From positions 528,729 through 592,728 of the forward strand of contig NC_011978.1 of the NCBI RefSeq assembly GCF_000018945.1: a stretch of 64,000 nt of DNA, written 5' to 3'. Source of the stretch: Thermotoga neapolitana DSM 4359 (GTDB taxonomy: Bacteria > Thermotogota > Thermotogae > Thermotogales > Thermotogaceae). Shown here piece after piece: positions 35,589 to 42,966 of this stretch. Under the pieces are notes generated by a model that did no database searches, was not told the DNA's origin, and saw nothing but the letters and a program-made list of their open reading frames with translations. Made by a program: the position numbers and the translations under genes. The stretch's first letter is position 1, and every line of letters starts with the position of its first letter.

Positions 35589-36388
35589 CTCAGTGCCTCC
35601 TCGATCGTTTTCAGGTTCTTCTTCAAAAGTTCCGAGATGGTCCTCTCTCCACCTGTTCCGAGTGGGTCCAGTACGAAACTATTCATCTTCAGTTCCTTTT
35701 CGAGGGATGACAACATCTCACCCGGTTGCTGGGGTTCTCTGAACAGTGCCACTATTTGATTTTTCTTTTCGAGGATCTCTCTGATCGTGGAGAAACTCGC
35801 TGCGTGTTCGTGCCCGCTGGAAAGAGAAAGAAGTTTCAGTCCGAACTCCTCGAACAGATACAGAAAACTTGGGTGTGACATGACCACGATTTTTCCTCTG
35901 TGCGGGGAGAAAATTCTGAAAGACTCCATGATCACCTCGTTCAACTCTTCGATGAGGTTCTTTGTGTTTTGTTCTATTTCTTGACGTTTTTCCGGGAACC
36001 TCTCAGAAAGTACTCTGTACAGCCCTGGAACGATGTGGTACTTGAGGAAGAAAGGATCGAGCCATACATGAGGGTTCTCACCTTCCAGGAGTATCTCAGG
36101 GATGAAGTCTGAAACATACACGGTCTTTTCACTGTATCTTTTCAGATAAGGTTCAAGGCCCATTCCGTTCGCCACTATCAGATCTGCCTCTTCCAGCGTT
36201 CTGGCGTCGGTTGGTTTCAGTGAGAAAAGATGTGGATTCGCATTCGGTGGAACAAGAAGAACCACATTGGAATCGTCTCCCAGAATCTGAGAGACAAGCA
36301 AATAGTACGGATTTATCGTGACCACAACCTTTTCAGAAAAAGCGAGCAAACCGAGCGTGAGTATCAGAACGAAGAACAATCTTTTCAT
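35585..36388 (-). CDS. znuA: Metal-binding lipoprotein-like solute-binding protein (ZnuA-like)
   Basis: A 267-residue cluster A-I solute-binding protein with a signal peptide (MKRLFFVLILTLGLLAFS) but no lipobox cysteine. Candidate metal ligands are the His in NANPHLFSL, the His in ENPHVWLDPFF, the His in VVMSHPSFLYLFEEFGL and the conserved late Asp in VLDPLGTGG. The long His-rich loop of many zinc proteins is absent, so either zinc or manganese is possible. ATG at 36386-36388 follows CAGGAGGTGATCCTC. Located outside the cytoplasmic membrane, it delivers the metal to ZnuB/ZnuC. Confidence 0.9.
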   Translation of the reverse strand: MKRLFFVLILTLGLLAFSEKVVVTINPYYLLVSQILGDDSNVVLLVPPNANPHLFSLKPTDARTLEEADLIVANGMGLEPYLKRYSEKTVYVSDFIPEILLEGENPHVWLDPFFLKYHIVPGLYRVLSERFPEKRQEIEQNTKNLIEELNEVIMESFRIFSPHRGKIVVMSHPSFLYLFEEFGLKLLSLSSGHEHAASFSTIREILEKKNQIVALFREPQQPGEMLSSLEKELKMNSFVLDPLGTGGERTISELLKKNLKTIEEALR

Positions 36389-36393
36389 GAGGA

Positions 36394-36750
36394 TCACCTC
36401 CTGCAGCTTTCACAGATACCGTATATCAAGAACAGGTGACTTTCCTCTGAAAAACGGTACTTTTTCTGGAGCGCATCGATGAGTTCTCTGGCACACTCTT
36501 CGAACGGAAAGAGCTTTCCACATCTTTCACATACCATGAAGTGGTAGTGGTTGTCTCTTCTGAAAAAGTACCTCACTCCTCTGTTCACACTGAAAGAGCC
36601 GACGAGCTTTCTTTCCTCCAGGAATTTCAACGCCCTGTAGACTGTGGAAAGATTCACCCCAGTCTTCTTGTAGATCTCTTCCGCTGTGAGGGGAATTTTC
36701 GACTCTTCGATGATCTTCAGTATTTTCTTTCTGTTCTCTGTCATTCTCAT
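36394..36750 (-). CDS. Fur-family metalloregulator (Zur-like)
   Basis: A 118-residue Fur-family repressor. The winged helix holds LTAEEIYKKTGVNLSTVYRALKFLEERKLV; the metal site is HYHFMVCERCGKLFPFEEC, and the C-terminal CESC supplies the second pair of cysteines for structural zinc. Context (head of a ZnuA/ZnuC/ZnuB-type operon) points to zinc sensing, although iron or manganese sensors look similar. ATG at 36748-36750 follows AGGTGAG. A 21-base palindrome overlaps the presumed transcription start, so it probably represses its own operon. Confidence 0.9.
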   Translation of the reverse strand: MRMTENRKKILKIIEESKIPLTAEEIYKKTGVNLSTVYRALKFLEERKLVGSFSVNRGVRYFFRRDNHYHFMVCERCGKLFPFEECARELIDALQKKYRFSEESHLFLIYGICESCRR

Positions 36751-36759
36751 GTTCTCACC

Positions 36760-36780
36760 TGCAAATGCAAAGCATTTGCA
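36760..36780. promoter_or_regulatory. Zur/Fur operator palindrome
   Basis: TGCAAATGC and GCATTTGCA are perfect nine-base arms around a three-base AAA spacer. The palindrome lies just upstream of the regulator start codon and covers the predicted start of transcription, the expected place for an autoregulatory Fur-family operator. Confidence 0.75.
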
Positions 36781-36785
36781 AATAT

Positions 36786-36791
36786 ATTATA
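36786..36791 (-). promoter_or_regulatory. -10 element of the Zur-znu operon
   Basis: TATAAT on the reverse strand, six bases upstream of the operator palindrome. Transcription would start inside the palindrome. The -35 region is AT-rich and not convincing. Confidence 0.6.
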
Positions 36792-36875
36792 CCACTGAGA
36801 TCTTCTTTTTTGTCTGTAAAAACAATATTTCTAAAAAGTCAGAATCGATGTTCCAGAATATGCGATCAATCGGTT

Positions 36876-36904
36876 TTGAACGCTATGCCGAATTATGGTA
36901 TAAT
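36876..36904 (+). promoter_or_regulatory. Strong forward promoter upstream of the KamA-like gene
   Basis: TTGAAC (36876-36881), a 17-base spacer ending in TGG, and TATAAT (36899-36904). Both hexamers are near consensus and the -10 is extended. The predicted start is about 105 bases upstream of the gene. Confidence 0.78.
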
Positions 36905-36935
36905 GAACACGAAAAACAACATACCCTCATTCTCC

Positions 36936-36957
36936 TCGAAGAATTCTTCGATTTTTT
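36936..36957 (+). terminator. Terminator-like hairpin inside the KamA leader
   Basis: A perfect 16-base palindrome (TCGAAGAATTCTTCGA) followed by six T. It lies about 25 bases after the predicted transcription start, so it would end a transcript of roughly 45 bases or act as an attenuator. The stem is AT-rich, so it would be weak at high temperature. Confidence 0.5.
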
Positions 36958-36975
36958 AAGTGCACGAATTTTTAA

Positions 36976-36997
36976 TATATAACTTTGTTAAAACAAA
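36976..36997 (+). promoter_or_regulatory. Possible second promoter and small inverted repeat before the KamA-like gene
   Basis: TATATA (36976-36981) is followed by TTTGTT-AA-AACAAA (36984-36997), a perfect small inverted repeat. The position, 20-40 bases upstream of the start, would suit a second promoter with an operator. There is no good -35. Confidence 0.3.
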
Positions 36998-37015
36998 TGT
37001 GGGAGGTGATCCTGT

Positions 37016-38113
37016 TTGAAGGTCAGATACTATACGAGTGTGACACAGGTAGAACAACTGAGTCCTGAAGAGAAAGAGAAACTGAAGAGAGTGGAAGAGA
37101 GATTCAGATTCAGGGCGAATTCCTACTATCTTGGCCTCATCAACTGGTCGGATCCGGATGATCCGATCAGAAAGATCATCATACCTGAAGAGGATGAACT
37201 CGAAGAATGGGGATCACTGGACGCATCCAGTGAAAGGTCTTACACGGTTGCCAAGGGGCTTCAGCACAAGTATCCCGACACAGCTCTTTTTCTCGTAAAC
37301 GATGTGTGTGGAGGATTTTGTAGATTCTGTTTCAGAAAAAGGCTTTTCATAAACGTTGGAGCCGAGGTGATACGGGACATCACGCCCCAGCTCGATTACA
37401 TCCGCTCACATAAAGAGATAACGAACGTTTTGCTCACGGGTGGTGATCCTCTGCTTCTGTCCACGGAGAAACTGGAGAAGATCATTGGCTCCCTGAGAGA
37501 AATTGATCATGTTCATATAATAAGAATTGGAAGCAAGATCCCGGCGTTCAATCCCTACAGGATAATCGATGATCCCGAACTTTTGAGAATGATCAGAAAG
37601 TACAGCACGAAGGAGAAGAAAATATATGTGATGACGCAGTTCAACCATTCAAAGGAGTTGACAGAAGAGGCAATAGAAGCGGTGAATCTTTTGAAGGATG
37701 CGGGAGCAGTTCTCTGCAATCAGACACCTCTTCTGAGAGGGATAAACGACTCACCGGAAACCCTGGGAGAGCTTCTTGACAGGTTATCCTTTGTTGGAGT
37801 GACACCTTACTACGTGTTTCAAAACAGGCCGGTCTCTGGAAACAGAAAGTTTGCTGTGCCAATCGAGAAAGGGTACGAGATCTTCACAAAAGCTATTTCG
37901 AACCTCTCCGGTGTTGCCAAGAGGGTAAGGTACGTGATGTCTCACAGAACGGGCAAAATAGAGATAGCGGCTCTGACAAAGAATTTCATCGTTTTCAAGT
38001 ATCATAGAGCACACGACGAAGAAAACAGAAGAAAGGTGATGGTCTACAGGAGAAACCCGAACGCCCTCTGGTTCGACGATTACACAGAATTGATAGAAGA
38101 ATACACGGTTTGA
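37016..38113 (+). CDS. KamA-family radical SAM aminomutase-like protein
   Basis: A 365-residue radical SAM protein of the lysine 2,3-aminomutase family, with cluster motif CGGFCRFCFRKR, LLTGGDPLLL and the conserved NQTPLLRGINDS. Classical aminomutases have a glycine-rich GGGGK motif with the PLP lysine; here the equivalent is SHRTGKIEIAA, with the Lys kept and the glycines mostly lost. It also lacks the longer C-terminus of clostridial LAM. The substrate could be an amino acid other than lysine. TTG at 37016 follows GGGAGGTGATCC. It has its own promoter region and a terminator directly after it. Confidence 0.85.
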   Translation: MKVRYYTSVTQVEQLSPEEKEKLKRVEERFRFRANSYYLGLINWSDPDDPIRKIIIPEEDELEEWGSLDASSERSYTVAKGLQHKYPDTALFLVNDVCGGFCRFCFRKRLFINVGAEVIRDITPQLDYIRSHKEITNVLLTGGDPLLLSTEKLEKIIGSLREIDHVHIIRIGSKIPAFNPYRIIDDPELLRMIRKYSTKEKKIYVMTQFNHSKELTEEAIEAVNLLKDAGAVLCNQTPLLRGINDSPETLGELLDRLSFVGVTPYYVFQNRPVSGNRKFAVPIEKGYEIFTKAISNLSGVAKRVRYVMSHRTGKIEIAALTKNFIVFKYHRAHDEENRRKVMVYRRNPNALWFDDYTELIEEYTV

Positions 38114-38117
38114 AAGA

Positions 38118-38142
38118 ACACCCCTTTCGGGGTGTTTCTTTT
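38118..38142. terminator. Bidirectional terminator after the KamA-like gene
   Basis: AACACCCC and GGGGTGTT form a stem around a TTTC loop, with T-rich sequence on both sides. It separates the convergent KamA-like and nitroreductase genes. Confidence 0.85.
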
Positions 38143-38695
38143 AGAACGTGTTGTATCTCACGATCACTTCGTTTCTTGGATACTTTGGTTTTGGATCGTC
38201 CGGGTACCCGACGGGAAGGATCACTTCAAGTCTCAACTCAGAGGGAGTGTTCACGAGTTTTTCCACTTCTCTGAAGTCTGGAGGAGTGTAGGGAACACTC
38301 CCCAGTCCTTTTTCTTCCAAGGCAAGAAGAAGGTATCCAACGGCAAGCCAGACTGACTCTCTCGAGTATGGTGCGCTCTTTTCCGAAAAGACAAGCAAAA
38401 GGTAAGGTGCTTCTTTCAGAAAAGGTTTTCTCCATGTAAATCTTTTTTCATCGAGCCACTCTTTCAATCTTCCCCTCACATTTTCGTAGAAAGTCTTTTC
38501 AGATCTTTCACAGACTCTTCTGATCTGTCCTTTCAGTTTTTCATCTTCCACGATGAGGAATCTCCAGGGCTGGGCGTTCATGCCAGAAGGGGCTTCGTTT
38601 GCCACTTTTAGCGAGTAAATCAGGTCTTCAAGAGGTGGCTTTTCTTTTTTGAACCTTCGAACGGTCTTTCTCTTCTTTGCAAGATCGTACAGCAT
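38141..38695 (-). CDS. Nitroreductase-family flavoprotein
   Basis: A 184-residue FMN-dependent nitroreductase-like protein. The FMN-binding start KKRKTVRRFKKEKPP, the NEAPSGMNAQPWRFLIV segment and the late VGYLLLALEEKGLGSVPYTPPDF and LEVILPVGYPDDPKPKYPR are typical. Members use NAD(P)H to reduce nitro groups or quinones, or carry out dehydrogenation. ATG at 38693-38695 follows CGGAGGTTTGAAA and lies two bases after the stop of the acetamidase gene, so the two form one transcript with nrdJ upstream. Confidence 0.92.
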   Translation of the reverse strand: MLYDLAKKRKTVRRFKKEKPPLEDLIYSLKVANEAPSGMNAQPWRFLIVEDEKLKGQIRRVCERSEKTFYENVRGRLKEWLDEKRFTWRKPFLKEAPYLLLVFSEKSAPYSRESVWLAVGYLLLALEEKGLGSVPYTPPDFREVEKLVNTPSELRLEVILPVGYPDDPKPKYPRNEVIVRYNTF

Positions 38696-38697
38696 TT

Positions 38698-39555
38698 TCA
38701 AACCTCCGAGAAGATGTACTTCGGGATACGTGCCTTCACAGTTTTGCTGGGATTCACCAGCTGGGAAATCCCGATGTCCACACAGAGGCTTGCGATCATG
38801 TAGGCGTCCTTGAACGGTATGGTCTTTCTTCTTTGAATGAACCATACTGCTTCTCCTGTTACTTCTTTCAGGGCTTCCTCGATATCTGGTAGTGAAACAA
38901 CAATGTAATAGGAATCTTTTGTTTCCACCATGGGCCATTTGATTTCTTCTCTGGTGATATCTACCTCCACGACCACTTTCGCAGAGACTTCACACGCAGA
39001 AACACAGACTTCACCATCTGCCATCGCTGCGTGAACATCTCCGAGGGCAAGCAGTGCACCCTCGTGGAAAACGGGAAGATAGACTGCGGATCCTTCTGTG
39101 ATCTCTCTTGTGTCCATGTTTCCTCCATGTCTGTGGGCGGTCCCTGTGGGGTATTCTCCCTCGGCTGGAGCGACACCGATCACTCCGATCATTGGATGAA
39201 TGGGTATTCTGATGTGATCGAAGAGGACTGCCCACCTTTCTATCTCCAGTTCTTTCGTGTGAAATCCTTCTATCTCATCCCCAAGAACACCGAACCCTTT
39301 CCCGGTTACGATCACACCCTTCTTTGGAAGCTCGATCCTCTTGATCCGGACGACCAGTGTGTCACCGGGTTTTGCTCCGTTGACGTAGACAGGTCCTGTG
39401 GCGGGATTCACCTTTGAAAAATCGATCTTTTCGTAGTTTCCCCCAAGGGCATCGATCGTTTCGAAAACCACCTGTTCACCTGGCTGCACCTCTTCTGCCG
39501 GTGTCATATGTTCTGAAAAAGAATAAACGTGTTTCTGAGATGAAACGATCTTCAC
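38698..39555 (-). CDS. Acetamidase/formamidase family protein
   Basis: A 285-residue member of the acetamidase/formamidase (FmdA_AmdA) family; the T. maritima homologue is a structural-genomics protein. Family segments: a beta-rich N-terminus with [90 protein letters not shown] and, near the C-terminus, [17 protein letters not shown]. It is predicted to hydrolyse short-chain amides to ammonia and acid. GTG start after GAGGGGATGAAAGC, 12 bases after nrdJ. Confidence 0.92.
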   Translation of the reverse strand: MKIVSSQKHVYSFSEHMTPAEEVQPGEQVVFETIDALGGNYEKIDFSKVNPATGPVYVNGAKPGDTLVVRIKRIELPKKGVIVTGKGFGVLGDEIEGFHTKELEIERWAVLFDHIRIPIHPMIGVIGVAPAEGEYPTGTAHRHGGNMDTREITEGSAVYLPVFHEGALLALGDVHAAMADGEVCVSACEVSAKVVVEVDITREEIKWPMVETKDSYYIVVSLPDIEEALKEVTGEAVWFIQRRKTIPFKDAYMIASLCVDIGISQLVNPSKTVKARIPKYIFSEV

Positions 39556-39567
39556 GCTTTCATCCCC

Positions 39568-42051
39568 TCACTCACACTTCGACCATCCACAGTTTTTACA
39601 ACTCACACAGCCTTCCTGCTTTATCAGAGAATTCTTCGAAAGACACACGGGACAGTAAACGTTTCCCTCGTCGTCAACGTAGTATCCGTTTTGCCATCTC
39701 AAGTTGTTTGCCACGATGAACTTTTCTCTTTCTACCGGTTCTTCTTCAGTTTCTGACTCCTCTTTACCAGTTCTGAGCCAGAGCTTTGCGAAGTCATCGA
39801 GAGCCTTCTTTATCTCTTCGGCAAGTCCCCGGCAGTATTCTCCCTTCACCTTCGAGAGCTGTTCTATGATTTCGTCCATGGAAACACCCGCTCTGAGGGC
39901 TATGGAGGAGAGTCTTCCAATCGCTTCGGCCATTTCGGTGCCATTTGAGATGAATATCTCCACGGCTTCACCAGTGTCGTCGAAGGATATCGTTATGTAG
40001 GTGGTCCCGTCCGGTCTTTTGTACTTTCTCGTGACGCTTCTGAGAGTGTCTTTTCTTGGTCTTGGATGGAGTTTCATCTTCTCGTCAACGACGAAGAACT
40101 GTACCTTCGGTGCCTCAGGTGTTTTAAGGGCCTTCGTGAGTACCTGTGTTTGTAAGGATCCATCTCTGTAGATGGTGATGCCCCTGACGTTCGTTCTGAG
40201 TGCTTCGAGATACACGTTGAGAACGTCGTCCACCGTTGCGCTCTGTGGCATGTTGATCGTTTTGGAGATGTTGTTGTCTACGTATCTCTGGAACGCATCC
40301 TGCATGAGAAGGTGATCGATGGGATCTATGTCGAGTGCAACAACAAAGACTCTTTTTATCTTCTCTGGAACGTCGGGAATGTCCTTCAAACTTCCCTTCT
40401 CTATGAGATCTTTCTCGATTCTCCTGAGGATCTCCGGATCCAGTTTTTCCCTGAGCACCTGATTCACGTAGAGAAGGGGTTCTTTTGTTCCATCTTCCTT
40501 CGTCATGTATCTGGTGTAGGCAAGAAGGAAGTTCGGTTCAAGTCCAGAGGAGGTGTCGGCTATGTTCGAAATCGATCCAGTCGGAGCGATGGTCAAGAGT
40601 GCCACGTTTCTTCTGTACTCTCTGGTCATCTTCATGACCTCTCTTATCTCATCGTCGTAGTTACTGGTTCCCATGGCGAAGGGCACGAACCCTTCCTCTG
40701 TTCTGTATCTGGAGATTTCAAGCAGCGGGAAATTCCCTTTCTCTTTCCCGAGTTCATAAGAGGCCCTGTGGGCGTGAAGTGCTATGAAGGCCATGAGATT
40801 GGAAGCAAAGTCACGTGCTTCCTGTGAATCATATGGGAGTTCCAGTTTGTAGAGAAGATCCGCAAACCCCATTATTCCAAGACCGAGTCTTCTGCTTTCC
40901 TTGACTGCCTTTGTGATCTTGTCTATCGGGAATACGTTCACGTCGATGACGTCATCGAGAAAACGAACAGCTATCTGAACGAGTTCCTGAAGGGCTTCAA
41001 GATCGACAAAACCGTTGTTGTAGAACTTTGCAACGTCGATCGAACCCAGGTTGCACGCTTCATAATCGGAGAGTCCAATCTCTCCACAGGGGTTGGTGGA
41101 GTTGATCTTCCGGTGTGGGTAGAGGGGATAGTACCTGTTCATCTCGCCGAGGAAGGCAAGTCCGGGATCACCACTCTTCCAGGCGTTGCTGGCGATCTTT
41201 CTGAAAAGTTCTCTTATCTTCACTCTCTTTCTGATGGTGCTTCTTGGATGGGAGAGTTCCAGTTCACCATCTTCTTCGTAAAGTTTAAGTATTTCCTTTT
41301 TGTCCATCGGGATACCAACAGAGAGGTTGAAGAAGTTCAGTACCGCCTCGCCCGTGTTCTCTCTCTTTGCGTCTATGAATTCTTCTATATCAGGGTGGTC
41401 TATGTTCAGAATACCCATCAGAGCCCCACGTCTTCTGTATCCCTGTTTCACTACGGAGATGGCAGAGTTGAAAACGTGCATGAACGAGACAGGACCCGAT
41501 GCCTTTCCGTGTGTGCCCGCAACGAAGCTTCCTTTTGGTCTCAGTTCGGAGAAATTACTTCCCACACCGCCTCCCACTTTTGTAATGAGTGCGTACTCTT
41601 TCACCGCTTCGAAAATTTCTTCTATGCTGTCACCCACGGGTACAACAAAACAGGCAGAGAGCATGTGAAGATGATTTCGAGTTCTGTAAATCTCCTCGTA
41701 ATCTTCCAGGGTCATCTGGTCGATGGGTTTCCAGAGAAGCTCGTACCTCACACCGAGTCCCGCGTTGAAGAGTGTGGGACTGTTGGGAAGGAACAGCCTT
41801 GCCTTCAGAATTTTGAAGAAGGTATCCTCCCATTCCTTTATTCTGTCGAGTTTTTCACCTTTTTTGTAAGACGGATTCAAAAGTTCGGCGGTTGCCACCA
41901 CCCTTGCCACTCTTCTTGCCACGTCTTCCCACCTGGTTTCCAGGTATTTTCCATCCAGATCTCTCATGAAGTATCGATCTTTGAGAATCGTCTGCGCATT
42001 CCTGGAAGGTTCAACATCGATCCACTTTTCGATCAGAGTGGACAGTTTCAT
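39568..42051 (-). CDS. nrdJ: Adenosylcobalamin-dependent ribonucleoside-diphosphate reductase (class II)
   Basis: An 827-residue class II ribonucleotide reductase that makes deoxyribonucleotides with coenzyme B12. The ten-stranded barrel carries the substrate cysteine in MLSACFVVP, the loop NPCGEIGL with the radical cysteine, CNLGSID and the LTIAPTGSISNIADTSSGLEP block. The extra C-terminal part ends in a zinc ribbon and redox pair CPVCLSK...CVSCKNCGWSKCE, used for thioredoxin re-reduction. ATG at 42049-42051 follows AGGAGGGGTATC. An upstream extension has no ribosome site. I see no cobalamin riboswitch in the 164-base upstream gap. Confidence 0.95.
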   Translation of the reverse strand: MKLSTLIEKWIDVEPSRNAQTILKDRYFMRDLDGKYLETRWEDVARRVARVVATAELLNPSYKKGEKLDRIKEWEDTFFKILKARLFLPNSPTLFNAGLGVRYELLWKPIDQMTLEDYEEIYRTRNHLHMLSACFVVPVGDSIEEIFEAVKEYALITKVGGGVGSNFSELRPKGSFVAGTHGKASGPVSFMHVFNSAISVVKQGYRRRGALMGILNIDHPDIEEFIDAKRENTGEAVLNFFNLSVGIPMDKKEILKLYEEDGELELSHPRSTIRKRVKIRELFRKIASNAWKSGDPGLAFLGEMNRYYPLYPHRKINSTNPCGEIGLSDYEACNLGSIDVAKFYNNGFVDLEALQELVQIAVRFLDDVIDVNVFPIDKITKAVKESRRLGLGIMGFADLLYKLELPYDSQEARDFASNLMAFIALHAHRASYELGKEKGNFPLLEISRYRTEEGFVPFAMGTSNYDDEIREVMKMTREYRRNVALLTIAPTGSISNIADTSSGLEPNFLLAYTRYMTKEDGTKEPLLYVNQVLREKLDPEILRRIEKDLIEKGSLKDIPDVPEKIKRVFVVALDIDPIDHLLMQDAFQRYVDNNISKTINMPQSATVDDVLNVYLEALRTNVRGITIYRDGSLQTQVLTKALKTPEAPKVQFFVVDEKMKLHPRPRKDTLRSVTRKYKRPDGTTYITISFDDTGEAVEIFISNGTEMAEAIGRLSSIALRAGVSMDEIIEQLSKVKGEYCRGLAEEIKKALDDFAKLWLRTGKEESETEEEPVEREKFIVANNLRWQNGYYVDDEGNVYCPVCLSKNSLIKQEGCVSCKNCGWSKCE

Positions 42052-42215
42052 GATACCCCTCCTAGTTTTTAACAACATATTGTGTGTTCTTTCACAGAAA
42101 TTCAACATGTGGTGGGATTTCCCGAGAAATTATACTCCATTCTTCTGTGAAAACACTGAAACAATCCTGGGAAATTTCTAAAGATTTTCCGTGGTATCCT
42201 TGAGAGGGTGAGAAG

Positions 42216-42947
42216 TTGAGAGTGAGAGAAATACAGGTAAAAAGCGCTTTGACTTTTTCTGAGGTCAAAAAACGGTACACTCTCAGCCCCTACGTGGGCT
42301 GTACCAACTCTTGCGTGTACTGCTACGCCAGAGACTACGCACGACGCTACAAAGAGATGAAGTGGGAATCGGAGATCATCGTGAAGAAGAACATAGACGA
42401 GGCCCTGAGAGGTGATATCATCAGAAAGAAACCAGTATACGTCTTCATGAGCACCATGTGTGATCCCTATCAGCCCATCGAGGAAAAGTACAGGCTCATC
42501 CGGAAGTGTCTTGAAGTTTTTCTGGAGTTTCCGCTTCTGGAGATCGAGCTGATGGTTCTCACAAAATCCACCCTCGTTCTGAGGGATTTGGATCTGTTCA
42601 AAGGGATGAAAAAGATCACCGTTGGACTCACCGTCACAACCGATGACGATGAAATTCGCAGGGTCTTTGAACCCAACGCGGCTTCCATAGAAGAGAGGAT
42701 CGAAGTTTTGAAAACCCTGAAGGAAAACGGCGTGCGAACCTGTGCTTTCATCAGTCCTATGCTTCCAATGGATCCGGAGAGACTGTCGAAGATGTTGAAA
42801 CCACACGTGGACTGTGTGTTCATCGATGATATGCACTACAGGTGGCGTGTGAAGGAGTTCTACAAAAAACTGGGCCTCTCCTGGGCCCTTGAGGATGAGT
42901 ATTTCGAGAAAACCAGAAAGAGATTGCTCGAACTTTTTCAAAAATGA
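42216..42947 (+). CDS. SPL-like (SplB/Rv2578c-type) radical SAM protein
   Basis: A 243-residue radical SAM protein of the spore-photoproduct-lyase-like family. The cluster motif is CTNSCVYC in LSPYVGCTNSCVYCYARDYARRYK. Further features are MSTMCDPYQPIEEKYRLIRKCLEVF and ELMVLTKSTLVLRDLDLF. True SplB has an additional distant cysteine for H-atom return; this small protein has candidate cysteines at CDPY and CLEV, but their roles are uncertain. TTG at 42216 follows GAGAGGGTGAGAAG. The nrdJ gene is divergent. Substrate unknown; DNA or amino acid radical chemistry is possible. Confidence 0.83.
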   Translation: MRVREIQVKSALTFSEVKKRYTLSPYVGCTNSCVYCYARDYARRYKEMKWESEIIVKKNIDEALRGDIIRKKPVYVFMSTMCDPYQPIEEKYRLIRKCLEVFLEFPLLEIELMVLTKSTLVLRDLDLFKGMKKITVGLTVTTDDDEIRRVFEPNAASIEERIEVLKTLKENGVRTCAFISPMLPMDPERLSKMLKPHVDCVFIDDMHYRWRVKEFYKKLGLSWALEDEYFEKTRKRLLELFQK

Positions 42948-42966
42948 AAGGGGCGACCTGCCCCTT
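42948..42966. terminator. Hairpin terminator between the SPL-like gene and xylB
   Basis: AAGGGGC and GCCCCTT form a seven-base-pair stem around GACCT. On the reverse strand it is followed by a T-rich tail (TTTCATTTTTG), so it mainly ends the xylose operon; on the forward strand the U tract is short. Confidence 0.75.

Noticed and set aside
36903-36959. 18-residue leader peptide before the KamA-like gene
   Set aside because: Its ATG lies in the -10 element, so the transcript would start after it; there is no ribosome site and no run of a regulatory amino acid.
36686-36982. Open frame across the Zur-KamA gap
   Set aside because: It overlaps the Zur gene in antisense, covers the operator and promoter, and has no ribosome site.
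42052-42215. Cobalamin riboswitch upstream of the B12-dependent reductase gene
   Set aside because: The leader is too short and I find no B12-box or the large paired structure.
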